Source: LMUY01 sp965199105 (lineage in GTDB: Bacteria; Pseudomonadota; Alphaproteobacteria; Acetobacterales; Acetobacteraceae). Taken from it: a DNA stretch of 64,000 nucleotides. Below are positions 1 to 8,737 of the stretch, one piece after another. Where the stretch lies: contig CBDAQO010000002.1 in the NCBI GenBank assembly GCA_965199105.1, forward strand, positions 2,418,001 through 2,482,000, read 5' to 3'. The translations under genes were made by a program, and so were the position numbers. Within the stretch, counting starts at the first letter, position 1. The number at the start of each line of letters is the position of its first letter. The notes under the pieces are model-generated. The model was not told the DNA's origin and made no database searches. It saw only the letters and a list, made by a program, of their open reading frames with translations.

Positions 1-1096
1 TGGTGGTGGTGTCTTGCAGGAGGCCGGCGATGGCGAAGCTTTGGCCGCTGCCGAGCTCAACGGTGGTATCCGCGCGCCGGACCTGCAGGGCCGGTATGGC
101 GATGGACGGAGTGCCCGATCCACCACCGAGTTGGACGGCGCCTTGGTTGGTGATCTGGCTGACTTCTGGCCGGACGTGAAGGCTGATGCGTCCGTTGGTC
201 ATGACGGTTGGGACAAAGGAGAGGCTGACGCCGTATTGCTTGAACTCCACCGTGATGGTGTTGTTGAGGTTGGCGATCGGGATGGGGAACTCGCCGCCGA
301 CGAGGAAGCTGGCCGGCTCTCCGCTCATGGTGGTCAGGTTTGGCTCGGCGAGCACGTGGACGAGGGAGTCTTGTGCCAGCGCGTCGATCACGGCGTTGAT
401 GTCGAGGGCTTTTCCGAGTGTGTTGAAGTTGTAACCACCGCCGATCGCGGCGGACGCAGCCGTCACGAGTTGTGGCACGGAGGCGTAACTCAGCGCGCCG
501 TAGCGGCCGCCGATATTGGCGAGGGCTTGCCAGTTGACGCCGAGCTCCCGGGTCAAGTTGCGGCCCATCTCGACCACGCGGACCCGCAGGTTCACCTGGA
601 CCGGCGTGGTGACGACCGACCTGTCGTCGAGCTTTTGCTTGTCGGCGAGATTAGACTTGGCGATCCGCTCGGCGAACTCCGCCTCACGGGGGTTGCGTGC
701 CTGACCATCCAGCACGATGCCGTTGGATTTGGCGCTGGCCGCCAGGTTGCCCGACGGGATGGCGCGGCCGATTTGCTCACCGGCCGCGTTGGCGGCGTAG
801 CCGTTGGGGGCGACCGTGACGTCGAACTGGGCGATTGGCTGGCCGGTGGCGGACATTGCGGCGACGGTGGTGTGCCCCGGTCCGACACCGAAGAGGAAGA
901 GGCTGGTCGGGCTGGCCGGACGCACCTCGATGACCTTGGGGTCGGCGGCGAACACGCTGGCTGCCGGGGCGCTCAGCGTGATGATCTTGCCCGAGCCCGC
1001 CTCGATGGTGAGCGGGGCCTGCCCCTCGGCAGTGGGCTGCCGGGCTGCCATGCAAAGCAAGGCGGCAAACAGCGGAAATACGAGCCGAGAGACCAT
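1..1096 (-). CDS. cpaC: Flp/Tad pilus outer-membrane secretin CpaC (RcpA), 3' end cut by window
   Basis: The reverse strand is open from an ATG at 1096 to the window edge, giving about 365 residues. It starts with a hydrophobic signal peptide (MVSRLVFPLFAALLCMAA). A pilus-formation N-terminal domain follows, then the secretin domain with the typical VxVRVVEMGR, LGVNWQ and EFKQYGVSL segments, ending in FAIAGLLQDTTT. Secretins of this family form the outer-membrane pore for the Flp pilus. The start overlaps the cpaB stop as TGATG, so the two are translationally coupled. The C-terminus lies outside the window. The long open frame on the opposite strand here is a GC-bias shadow. Confidence 0.9.
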   Translation of the reverse strand, partial: MVSRLVFPLFAALLCMAARQPTAEGQAPLTIEAGSGKIITLSAPAASVFAADPKVIEVRPASPTSLFLFGVGPGHTTVAAMSATGQPIAQFDVTVAPNGYAANAAGEQIGRAIPSGNLAASAKSNGIVLDGQARNPREAEFAERIAKSNLADKQKLDDRSVVTTPVQVNLRVRVVEMGRNLTRELGVNWQALANIGGRYGALSYASVPQLVTAASAAIGGGYNFNTLGKALDINAVIDALAQDSLVHVLAEPNLTTMSGEPASFLVGGEFPIPIANLNNTITVEFKQYGVSLSFVPTVMTNGRISLHVRPEVSQITNQGAVQLGGGSGTPSIAIPALQVRRADTTVELGSGQSFAIAGLLQDTTT

Positions 1097-1968
1097 CAGA
1101 ACTTGAACTCCTTGCCTTCTGCAGTGCCTTGGAACAGGTGCAGCGTTACTGCGGGTGCTTCGACGGCCTTTGGTGCTTCGCGGTCGAGGGCGGGCGACAC
1201 GTCTCCGCCCCAGGTGGTCTGGATGGGCGGCTGTAGCCCTGGGCTGTCGTTGTCGGGCGTTGCCGCCGAGGATTCGGCGGAGCGGACGGCCAGGGACAAG
1301 TGGCCGAGGCGGGTGGCTACGGCGATCCGCTCGGCCTGGCTTGGCGTGACTTCGAGGGTGACTGTCCGGCTTGCGGTGGCGCCGGTGTTTTCGCTGCCGG
1401 GTGCGACGCCGCGAGCCAGGGTCTGGTCGATGGCGATGACCCTGACGTCGGCCAGCACCGTTTCTGCGGCGACACGTTTGGAGGCGGGCAAGGCGGGGTT
1501 GTCGAGGCTTTGTGTCAGGATCAGGTCGACGCGGTCGCCCGGCCAGATCAACCCGGCGCTGCCGCTCACGTTGTCCACGCCGACGCTGGCTGCGCGCATG
1601 CCGACGCCGAGCACTGCGGCGAGGAAGCCATGGTCGCCGGGTCGCATCAGGTCGACTGCGAGCACGGGCTCGCCGGTGCTGAGGCTGCGCTTGAGCATGG
1701 CGCCGGCAAGGTCGGCCCGCAGGGCCGGGGCGTCGTCCTGGGCGCCGGGGGGCGGCGACACCATCGCGAGGGCGGACAGGTTCTCGGGCTTGAGCAGCGT
1801 GCCGCCGCGGAGCGGCCCGGCGGCCACGAGGATGTTTCGCTGGGGGGCTGGCGCGGACGCCGGGTCAGCGGATTGGGTCTTTGCTGGCCGGGTTGCGAGC
1901 CATGCGACGGTGCCGAAGCCGGTGACGCCGAGAGCCAGGAGCACGAAGACCGCTAAGCGCAAGATCAT
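1096..1968 (-). CDS. cpaB: Flp pilus assembly protein CpaB (RcpC)
   Basis: This 290-residue protein has an N-terminal membrane anchor (about residues 4-25, LRLAVFVLLALGVTGFGTVA). A SAF domain follows with the family pattern ILVAAGPLRGGTLLKPENL and GEPVLAVDLMRPGDHGFLAAVL, then the RcpC-type domain with GLIWPGDRVDLILTQ. CpaB is a periplasmic pilus-assembly factor that works with the CpaC secretin. The ATG follows the cpaA stop by 3 nt, and its own stop overlaps the cpaC start. Its length is normal for the family and no lesion is visible. Confidence 0.93.
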   Translation of the reverse strand: MILRLAVFVLLALGVTGFGTVAWLATRPAKTQSADPASAPAPQRNILVAAGPLRGGTLLKPENLSALAMVSPPPGAQDDAPALRADLAGAMLKRSLSTGEPVLAVDLMRPGDHGFLAAVLGVGMRAASVGVDNVSGSAGLIWPGDRVDLILTQSLDNPALPASKRVAAETVLADVRVIAIDQTLARGVAPGSENTGATASRTVTLEVTPSQAERIAVATRLGHLSLAVRSAESSAATPDNDSPGLQPPIQTTWGGDVSPALDREAPKAVEAPAVTLHLFQGTAEGKEFKF

Positions 1969-1971
1969 GAT

Positions 1972-2478
1972 TCAGTTTCCCAACAGGACGAAACACGCGC
2001 CTGCAGCGATTGCCGTTGCGTATGGCAGCGGGCCTTTGCGGCGGAGGCGGCGCTGCTCCAGGCGCAGGTAGCGGCGGATGCGGTTTGCCGGCCGGAGCGG
2101 CGCTGGCGCTGGCACGACGGCGCCGAGCGCTGCGTAGAGGATTGCGAGCACACCGCCCGCGACGCAGGCGGTGAGCACGAACTTGATGACGAGAGGGGGC
2201 GGAACGAGCAGTGCGCCGGCGGCGAACAGCTTGACGTCGGCGCCGCCGAGCCAGCCGCGCCTCCAGCAGCAAACGGCGACCACGAACACGACGATCGCGG
2301 CGGCCAGGCCCAGCAGCATCGTTCCGTCGATGAGCCGGGTGACGGCGCCCAAGGCTGCAATGGCGATGGGGATGGAGTTCGGGACGAGCCGCATCGCCCA
2401 GTCCTGCAGGCAGGCAACTGCGAACGCGAGCAAGGCAGCGTCTCGAAGCAGTTCGGCGGGTTGGATGACGTAGCTCAT
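1972..2478 (-). CDS. cpaA: Prepilin peptidase CpaA/TadV (A24 family)
   Basis: This is a small polytopic membrane protein of 168 residues from the ATG at 2478. It carries the two A24 aspartate motifs: QDWAMRLVPN near the N-terminus (the usual D-x(n)-R-x-IPN type) and GGADVKLFAAGAL in the middle (GxxD-K/L). It would cleave the class III leader of the Flp prepilin at the inner membrane. The frame can be extended to a GTG at 2568, but the added residues are not membrane-like and do not match the family, so the shorter start is preferred. It is the second gene of the flp-cpaA-cpaB-cpaC unit. Confidence 0.85.
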   Translation of the reverse strand: MSYVIQPAELLRDAALLAFAVACLQDWAMRLVPNSIPIAIAALGAVTRLIDGTMLLGLAAAIVVFVVAVCCWRRGWLGGADVKLFAAGALLVPPPLVIKFVLTACVAGGVLAILYAALGAVVPAPAPLRPANRIRRYLRLEQRRLRRKGPLPYATAIAAGACFVLLGN

Positions 2479-2643
2479 GAGTCGATGGATTTTCCATTGA
2501 GGATCACGCAAGTCATGGAGCTCGGCTGCTGAGCCGAGCCAAAGCATTTTGCCACTGGCGATAGGCACGATCTCGGCCGGCGCCGCCGCTTCATCAGCCG
2601 TTTCTGTTGCGGCGGAAGGCGAGGTGGCTGCAGGCGATAACGC

Positions 2644-2672
2644 GGGAGCCCCGAGCCTGATCGGGAGCTCCC
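2644..2672. other. Imperfect inverted repeat between flp and cpaA
   Basis: GGGAGC (2644-2649) pairs with GCTCCC (2667-2672). Inner CCGA/TCGG pairing continues the stem, interrupted by one mismatch. It lies downstream of flp in its direction of transcription and upstream of cpaA. An attenuating or RNA-processing hairpin here would let the abundant pilin exceed the assembly proteins. The T-rich stretch lies on the other side, so it is not a classical terminator for flp. Confidence 0.5.
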
Positions 2673-2732
2673 TTTGTTAAAGTAATCGTCGCGAGGGTTT
2701 CGGGGACCTACACTTCGATTTCGGTCCCTGCC

Positions 2733-2909
2733 TTAGTAATTCAGCTTCAATGCGATGTCGCTGAACTGCTTGTTCAGGCTGGTGCCAAGCGAGCCGGCAC
2801 CGGCGATCAGGGCGGTCGCGATCAGGGCGGCAATCAGGCCGTATTCGAGGGCGGTCACGGCACGGCGGTCCGCCTTCAACAGCAGCCAAACCTTCACATA
2901 CTCGATCAT
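2733..2909 (-). CDS. flp: Flp family type IVb pilin
   Basis: This 58-residue prepilin has a short positively charged leader, then the Flp signature VTALEYGLIAALIATALI. Glutamate +5 and the tyrosine after it (the EY of Flp pilins) are present relative to a cut after Ala in the DRRA-VTALE context. The ATG at 2909 is preceded by AAGGA about 9 nt upstream, which decides against the TTG two codons earlier. The pilin is the structural subunit of the Flp/Tad fibre and is matured by the CpaA encoded downstream. Confidence 0.95.
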   Translation of the reverse strand: MIEYVKVWLLLKADRRAVTALEYGLIAALIATALIAGAGSLGTSLNKQFSDIALKLNY

Positions 2910-3215
2910 GGTCAATTCCTTTGTGGTGCACCCAGAGGCCCAGGTGCGGTTAAGCCAGTCTTGGCCCGATTTGGACCGGAGTGGGCCTGCGCCGTCTGAG
3001 GCGGGCTGAGGGGAGTATTGCCTGGCAATGGTAAGGAAAGAGTTAAGATGCGCAGCGTGATCCGGCTGTGCGCGCTAATTCGGTGATATTTATGCGTCGT
3101 GGTGGCGGAGCGTCCGTCGCGCGGGCCGTGGCGCCTTGACGGTCGCGCTGCGCCGTCGCCAGTATCGGCGCCTGATGCGGCGTGGAGGTTCGACTGGCTT
3201 GAGACCGCCTGAGCC
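2910..3215. promoter_or_regulatory. Divergent intergenic region between flp and the amidohydrolase gene
   Basis: This is about 300 bases without a gene. It must hold the flp promoter and the promoter of the rightward gene at 3216. One perfect 11-bp palindrome, TTGCCTGGCAA (3018-3028), is a possible operator. AT-richer DNA lies at about 3030-3095. No convincing -35/-10 pair could be fixed by eye. Confidence 0.4.
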
Positions 3216-4646
3216 ATGAGCGGGAGCGTTACGCTGATCCGCAACGCCGAGACCGTGATCGGCTGGCAGGGCGGGCGCCACGTGTTCATGGCGGGGGTGG
3301 ATGTCGCCTGGTGTGGCGGCGCGCTCACCCATGTCGGGCCGGGCTACGCCGGGCCGGCGGACCAGATCATCGAGGGCGGCGGGCTGATGGTGATGCCGGG
3401 CCTGGTGGATATCCATAGCCATCCGTCGTCGGAGCCGATGCTGAAGGGGCTCACCGACGAGGTCGGCACGCCCGGGCTGTACAACTCCTCGCTCTACGAA
3501 TACCTGCCGATCTTCCGGCCGCCGGCCGACGCCATTGCCGACTGCGCCCGCGTGGCGTTCAGCGAGCTGCTGCTTTCGGGGGTCACCACCCTGGTGGACC
3601 TGTCGGTGCCGTACGAGGGTTGGTTGGACGTGGCGGGCGAGAGCGGGCTGCGCATCGTGCTGGGGCCGATGTTCCGCTCGGCGCGCTGGTATACCGCCAA
3701 CGGCCACGCCGTGCAGTACGAGTGGGACGAAGCCGCCGGGGAGCGGGCGATGGCGGACGCCTTCCGGTTGCTCGACCGCGCGGCGCAGCATGCCTCGGGC
3801 CGGCTGTCCGGCATGGTGGTGCCGTCGCAGATCGATACCTGCACCGAGGCGCTGCTGCGTGACAGCCATGCGGAGGCGGCGCGCCGGGGCCTAATGTGGC
3901 AGACCCATGCCGCCCAATCGGTCAGTGAGTTCCACGAGATCACCCGGCGCCACGGTTTGACGCCGATCGGCTGGCTGCACCATCTGGGCGTGCTGGATGA
4001 CCGTGCGATCATCGGCCACGCGATCTTCCTGGACGACCATGCCGCCACGCCGTGGCACACCGAGCAGGACCTGGCGCTGCTGGCCGGCAGCGGCGCGGCG
4101 GTGGCGCATTGCCCGACCGTGTTCGCCCGGCGCGGCATCACCCTGCGCGACGTGGGGCGCTACCGCCGGGCCGGCGTGAAGGTTGGCATCGGCACCGACA
4201 CGTTTCCGCACAACATGCAGGACGAGTTGCGGCTGGCGATGTACCTGGCCCGCACGCAGGCCGGCCATCCGCGCACGCTGGATGCGGGCGAGCTGTTCAC
4301 CATGGCCACCGCGGGCGGCGCCGCCATCCTGCAGCGCGACGACATCGGCCGCCTGGCGCCGGGGGCCCGGGCGGACCTGGTGTTGGTCGACCTGACGCAC
4401 CCGGCGATGCGCCCCGGGCGGGACCCGCTGCGCGCGCTGCTGTACGCCGCCGGAGACCGTGCCATCACGGCCGTGTATGTGGACGGGGCGAAGGTGGTGG
4501 AGCGCGGCCGGGTGCTGACGATGGACTACCCGGCGGCGGCGGCGGCGCTGCACGAGGCGCAAGTGCGGATGGTCCGCGACGTGGCTAGCCGAGATTGGGC
4601 CGGCCGCTCGGTGGACGTGGTGAGCCCGCGCAGCCTGCCGGGCTGA
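3216..4646 (+). CDS. Amidohydrolase family protein (TRZ/ATZ, deaminase-like)
   Basis: This 476-residue metal-dependent hydrolase has the superfamily pattern: metal ligands in PGLVDIHSHPS (near residue 69), QTHA in the middle, GHAIF, then the late aspartate in GIGTDTFP. The C-terminal GRLAPGARADLVLVDL segment closes the composite beta-domain. The layout matches the Atz/Trz-guanine deaminase-SsnA group, which hydrolyses C-N bonds of aminated heterocycles. The first histidine motif is HSH rather than HxH followed by a hydrophobic residue, so the substrate cannot be named. It stands alone; the kinase gene starts 81 nt downstream. Confidence 0.85.
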   Translation: MSGSVTLIRNAETVIGWQGGRHVFMAGVDVAWCGGALTHVGPGYAGPADQIIEGGGLMVMPGLVDIHSHPSSEPMLKGLTDEVGTPGLYNSSLYEYLPIFRPPADAIADCARVAFSELLLSGVTTLVDLSVPYEGWLDVAGESGLRIVLGPMFRSARWYTANGHAVQYEWDEAAGERAMADAFRLLDRAAQHASGRLSGMVVPSQIDTCTEALLRDSHAEAARRGLMWQTHAAQSVSEFHEITRRHGLTPIGWLHHLGVLDDRAIIGHAIFLDDHAATPWHTEQDLALLAGSGAAVAHCPTVFARRGITLRDVGRYRRAGVKVGIGTDTFPHNMQDELRLAMYLARTQAGHPRTLDAGELFTMATAGGAAILQRDDIGRLAPGARADLVLVDLTHPAMRPGRDPLRALLYAAGDRAITAVYVDGAKVVERGRVLTMDYPAAAAALHEAQVRMVRDVASRDWAGRSVDVVSPRSLPG

Positions 4647-4727
4647 CGCTGGCGGCTGGCTGGGGGCAGAGGGTGGCTGGTTCGGCTTGGTGCGCCTCGG
4701 CCTGGGTTGTGCTATGGCGCGGGACCC

Positions 4728-7145
4728 ATGCCGCGCCCCTGCACCGATCCGACCTGCTCCGGCACGTTCGTCGACGGCTTTTGCGACACTTGCGGCCGCG
4801 CCGAGCCGGCGGTGGTGGCGAGCCCGGCGACGGCGGCCACGCGCGGCAGCGGCGCCGCCACCCATGCCGCCCGGCAAGGCGGTTATAGCCGCACCACCGG
4901 ACGCGTCACCGGGGCGCGGCGGCCGACCGCGACGGCAGCCGGCACGACGCCGGGCACGGCAGGCACCGCCGCCACGGCCGTTGGCAGCGGCCGCACCCGC
5001 GGCAGCCTGGGCGGCAGCCGGGGCAGCAGCACGCGGCGGCGTTCGCTGGGCGGCGGGCTGGTGCCGATGCCGGTGGAGCCGTCGGCGGACCCGTTGCAGC
5101 TCCTGCTGGCAAATCCGCGGGTGCCGGAGGGCAAGGCGCTGTGTCCGAACTGCGGCAACCGGGTCAACCCGGACAAGCGGTTCTGCTCCAACTGCGGCGC
5201 CGAATACAACTTCCGCCCCTCGCTTAAGCCCGGTGACGTGCTGGCGGAGCAATACGAGGTGAAGGGCCCGATCGCGTTCGGCGGGCTGGGCTGGATCTAC
5301 CTTGCGCTCGACAATCGGCTGGACCGCTGGGTGGTGCTGAAGGGGTTGCTCAACACCAAGGACGAAGCGGCGGCGGCGGCGGCGGTGGCCGAGCGGCAGT
5401 TCCTCGCCGCGGTGAAGCACGGCAAGATCGTCGGCATCTACACCTTCGTCAGCCATGGCGGCGAGAGCTTCATCGTCATGGAATATGTCGGTGGCCGCAC
5501 GCTCAAGGCGATCCGGCGCGAGCGTGGCCCGCTGCCGCCGGCGGAGGCGATGGGCTACATCCTGGGCATCCTGCCCGCCTTCGCCTACCTGCATGAGCAG
5601 GGCCTGGTCTACTGCGACTTCAAGCCCGACAACGTCATGCTCGAGGGCGACGACGTGAAGCTGATCGACATGGGCGCGGTCCGCCGCATCGGGGACCCGC
5701 ATGGCGACATCTACGGCACCGTTGGCTACAAGGCGCCGGAGGCCGATGCCGACCCGCAGGCGGTTTCGGACCTGTTTACCGTGGGGCGCACGCTCGCCAC
5801 GCTGCTGATGGATTACGACAACACCGGGCGCTACGTGAGCGAGCTGCCGCCGCCGACCGAGCTGCTCTACACCGTTCCCGCCGCCGGGTTGAAGCGGGAG
5901 GCGGGCCCGCTGCGCGCCACCCTGCCGGACGGCGCCGCGCTGCCGGCCTGGCTGCGTTGGAACGGCCAGAGCTTCGCCGGGTCGGCGCCGGCGGGCACGG
6001 TGGCGGTTGAGGTGCTGTTGCAGCCGCCGCCCGCGCCGCTGACGCTGGAGTTGCCGCTGGCGGGCAATGAGAGCCTCTACCGGTTCCTGCTCAAGGCCAC
6101 CGCGCCCGCGATGGACGCCCGCTTCCAGTCGGCCGACGAGATGGCGGCGCAGCTCACCGGCGTGCTGCGCGAGACGGTGGCGCGCGCCGGCCCGATCCCT
6201 GCCGCCGACAGCGCCGTGTTCCTGCCCGAGCCCGCGCTGCCCGGTGACCCCAGTGTGCGCGAGGGTGCCTGGCGACGGCTGCCCGAGCTGCGGCTGGACC
6301 CGGCCGACCCGGCGGCGGCGGAGCTGTTCGCCGCCCGCAGTGCGGCCCCCGGGGAGCAGGCGCGCCTGCTGGCCGCCGCCGCGGCCGCTAAGTCGCACTC
6401 CGCCGAAGCCAAGCTGCGCGAGGCCGACGCCCTGATCGGCACTGCGCCGGTGCTGGAGCCGGTGATGCGGCTGCTGGACGCGGCGCTGGCGCTGGACCCG
6501 TTTGATTGGCGGCCGGATTGGTATTGCGGCAAGCTCTATTTGGCGCTCGGCCGGGCGGTGGAGGCGGTCGAGTGCTTCGACAAGGTCTACAGCGATATCC
6601 CGGGCGAGCCCGCCCCCAAGCTCGCTTTAGCCATGGCGCTGGAGGCGGCCGGGCGGGAGGCGGAGGCCGCCGGGCTGTACGATACGGTGAGCCGCACCGA
6701 CCCTGGCCTGACCGCGGCGGCGTTCGGGCTCGCGCGGTGCTGCGTGGCGGGGGCGGACCGCAGCGGCGCCGTGGCCGCACTCGCGCGCGTGCCGGACAGC
6801 GCGGCCACGGCGTCGGAAGCGCGGCTGGCTGCCGTTCGCGTGTTGGCGGACGGGGATTGCGGGCCGGCCGAGCTGCGCCAAGCGTCCGACATCCTGGCCA
6901 AGCTGTCGCGGGACGACGTGGCGCGGCATAGGGCGGAAGCGGCGGCGGCGTTGCAGGCGGCGCAGCAGGCGGAGCGCGGCGGGCTCGATGGCGGCACCTT
7001 GTTTGGCGTGCCCGCCACCGCGCGCGCCCTGCGCAGCCGGGCCGAGGCGGCGTTGCGGGTGTGCGCCCGGCTCAGTGACGGGGCGGCGGCGCGCGTGGGC
7101 TTCGTCGACCAGGCCAATGCCGTGCGTCCGCGCACGCTGTGGTGA
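4728..7145 (+). CDS. PknG-like serine/threonine protein kinase with two zinc ribbons and TPR domain
   Basis: About 805 residues from the ATG at 4728. Order of parts: an N-terminal Cys4 motif (CTDPTC...FCDTCG, residues 5-30); a Gly/Thr/Arg-rich linker; a second zinc ribbon (CPNCG...FCSNCG, about 138-160); a kinase domain from about 175 with glycine loop AFGGLGWIY, lysine in VVLK, catalytic YCDFKPDN and DMG in place of DFG; then an alpha-helical TPR region from about 540 to the end. This is the PknG architecture (YxDLKPEN and DLG in PknG), with rubredoxin replaced by zinc ribbons. It is a cytoplasmic Ser/Thr kinase. Its stop overlaps the start of a PP2C phosphatase, so the two act as a pair. 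A TTG at 4707 would add seven residues before the cysteine motif. Confidence 0.9.
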   Translation: MPRPCTDPTCSGTFVDGFCDTCGRAEPAVVASPATAATRGSGAATHAARQGGYSRTTGRVTGARRPTATAAGTTPGTAGTAATAVGSGRTRGSLGGSRGSSTRRRSLGGGLVPMPVEPSADPLQLLLANPRVPEGKALCPNCGNRVNPDKRFCSNCGAEYNFRPSLKPGDVLAEQYEVKGPIAFGGLGWIYLALDNRLDRWVVLKGLLNTKDEAAAAAAVAERQFLAAVKHGKIVGIYTFVSHGGESFIVMEYVGGRTLKAIRRERGPLPPAEAMGYILGILPAFAYLHEQGLVYCDFKPDNVMLEGDDVKLIDMGAVRRIGDPHGDIYGTVGYKAPEADADPQAVSDLFTVGRTLATLLMDYDNTGRYVSELPPPTELLYTVPAAGLKREAGPLRATLPDGAALPAWLRWNGQSFAGSAPAGTVAVEVLLQPPPAPLTLELPLAGNESLYRFLLKATAPAMDARFQSADEMAAQLTGVLRETVARAGPIPAADSAVFLPEPALPGDPSVREGAWRRLPELRLDPADPAAAELFAARSAAPGEQARLLAAAAAAKSHSAEAKLREADALIGTAPVLEPVMRLLDAALALDPFDWRPDWYCGKLYLALGRAVEAVECFDKVYSDIPGEPAPKLALAMALEAAGREAEAAGLYDTVSRTDPGLTAAAFGLARCCVAGADRSGAVAALARVPDSAATASEARLAAVRVLADGDCGPAELRQASDILAKLSRDDVARHRAEAAAALQAAQQAERGGLDGGTLFGVPATARALRSRAEAALRVCARLSDGAAARVGFVDQANAVRPRTLW

Positions 7146-8053
7146 GCTGCCCTCGCTGCGGCGCCGCCCTCGCGCCGGGGGACCGGTTTTGTGCCGATTG
7201 CGGGGCCCGGGTGGCCGCGCCTGAGCCGGCTGGGGAGGGTGGGCGGGTAGAGGCGGTTGGCCCGGGGCTGGCTGCGCGCACCGATCCCGGGGTGACCCAT
7301 AGCGTCAACCAGGACGCCTTTGCCGTGTCGGGTGCGGCGGCGGGGGGTAGCGGCATCGTGGTGGTGTGCGACGGCGTGTCCAACTCGCAAACGCCGCATC
7401 TGGCCGCCAGCACCGCCGCCGCGGTGGCGCATGCCGCCCTGTGCGCCGGCAGCGGTGACGGCAGCGGTGACGGTGGGGATGATCCGGGCGGCCGGATGCG
7501 CGCCGCCATCGCGCAGGCGCATGCAGCGGTCTGCGCCCTTCCGTTCGACCGCACGGCCGACGTCGACCCGCCCGCCACCACCATCGTCGCCGCCTTGCTG
7601 GGGGAGGGTGGCGCCACGTTGGGCTGGCTGGGTGACAGCCGCGCCTACCTGCTCACCAGCGACGGCGGGCGGCAGCTCACGCGCGATCATTCGTGGCTGG
7701 TCGCCGTGCTCGACCGTGGCGAGATGACGGAGGCCGCCGCCGCCCGCGACCCGCGCGCGCATGCGTTGGTGCACTGCCTCGGCACCACCGACTTCGCCCG
7801 CCCGACGCCCTGCCCGGAACCCGGCATCGTCACCGTGGCGCTCGAGCAAGGCTGGCTGCTGCTGTGCAGCGACGGGCTGTGGAACTACGCGCCCACCGCT
7901 GGCGCGCTGCACGAGGCGGCGGGGGAGGGGCTGCATGGCGACGCGGCCGATGTGTGCGCCCGGCTGGTGAGCTTCGCCCGCGGCCGTGGAGGGCATGACA
8001 ATATCACGGCGGCGGCGATGCGGGTTTTGGGCGGGGTAGGGGCTGTTGTTTGA
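7142..8053 (+). CDS. PP2C-family Ser/Thr protein phosphatase with N-terminal zinc ribbon
   Basis: A GTG at 7142 overlaps the kinase stop as GTGA and gives 303 residues. The N-terminus is a zinc ribbon (CPRCGAALAPGDRFCADCG). The PP2C fold follows: TDPGVTHSVNQDAF (motif 1), VVVCDGVSNS (metal aspartate), GWLGDSRAYLL, LLLCSDGLWNY and GGHDNITAAAM. All expected metal-binding aspartates are visible. It should dephosphorylate the kinase or its substrates. Both proteins carry near-identical zinc-ribbon types, which suggests a shared docking or sensing role. No FHA or secretion domain is encoded next to them. Confidence 0.9.
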   Translation: MSCPRCGAALAPGDRFCADCGARVAAPEPAGEGGRVEAVGPGLAARTDPGVTHSVNQDAFAVSGAAAGGSGIVVVCDGVSNSQTPHLAASTAAAVAHAALCAGSGDGSGDGGDDPGGRMRAAIAQAHAAVCALPFDRTADVDPPATTIVAALLGEGGATLGWLGDSRAYLLTSDGGRQLTRDHSWLVAVLDRGEMTEAAAARDPRAHALVHCLGTTDFARPTPCPEPGIVTVALEQGWLLLCSDGLWNYAPTAGALHEAAGEGLHGDAADVCARLVSFARGRGGHDNITAAAMRVLGGVGAVV

Positions 8054-8079
8054 GTTTTTTGAGCGGCGGCACTGACCCT

Positions 8080-8450
8080 CGCTCAACCCTTGCTGATCGT
8101 GCAACGTCTCCCCAACGGCTGATCGGTGCCGGATGTCGCTTCCGCCATGGGCGTCACACCCAAGACCGTCGCCAATGGCGCGACCGCCCTGCTGCCGGAG
8201 GTGGAGCAGGGCTGATCGACCGCTCGTCGCGCCCGCATCATAGCCCAGCCTGCCTGGGTAGCACGGACGAAGACGCGATTGAGGCGCCGCGCCGCCGGCA
8301 CCTGTCAGGTCCGGCCATCGCTCACCGAGTGGGCCGTCCCGTCTCGACCATCGGCCAGGTGCTACGCCGTCGCGGCCTTGGCGACCTGTCAGCCCTTCAT
8401 TTCCGTGCGCCCAGCATTCGCTACGAAGGCGAACAACCCAGCGACATGGC
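8080..8450 (+). pseudogene. Decayed IS481-family transposase (N-terminal part)
   Basis: Two frames together give an IS481 N-terminus. SVPDVASAMGVTPKTV (about 8110-8165) follows an in-frame TGA where the family usually has Trp. After a frameshift comes WRDRPAAGGGAGLIDRSSRP, then GPAIAHRVGRPVSTIGQVLR and IRYEGEQPSDM. The DDE catalytic core is absent. The fragment is truncated, frameshifted and stop-containing, so it is a dead remnant of an old insertion next to the phosphatase gene. The family name rests on recognised motifs such as DRSSRPH and GRPVSTI. Confidence 0.75.
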
Positions 8451-8737
8451 CGGAGCGGGTGATGGTGCCGTTTGCGCGCGAGTGTCGCTCGCGAGGTGAA
8501 GCGGTTGCTTTTGGCGGCGCATAGATCCGGCCCAATGGTTATGAAACTGTTTCTGCAGACCCAGCACAGGACGAGAGCAACGGTAGTTTTCGATTAAATC
8601 GATGTGAAAAACTCGCCAGAAGTGCCAATGCGATTTGCTTGACCAAATCGACCCCACGCAAGGCTGTTTCTGCCCACAAACGTATCCAAAATCCTGTCAA
8701 GCTGATAAGATGCTGCTTCATTTTGAAGGACGAGCCC
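8451..8737. promoter_or_regulatory. AT-richer upstream region of the hybrid histidine kinase
   Basis: This 287-base stretch is clearly lower in GC than its surroundings, especially 8570-8730. No coding signal was seen. It ends in a good ribosome-binding site, AAGGA, about 8 nt before the ATG at 8738. The kinase promoter should lie here; no specific box is claimed. Confidence 0.4.

Noticed and set aside
14..2071. 685-codon open frame on the plus strand over the pilus genes
   Set aside because: It is antisense to clear cpaC, cpaB and cpaA, has no recognisable motif, and is the kind of long shadow frame expected at this GC content.
3891..6398. 835-codon minus-strand frame over the amidohydrolase and kinase
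   Set aside because: Arg/Gln/His-rich repetitive composition typical of the antisense of high-GC genes; the plus strand encodes well-defined enzymes.
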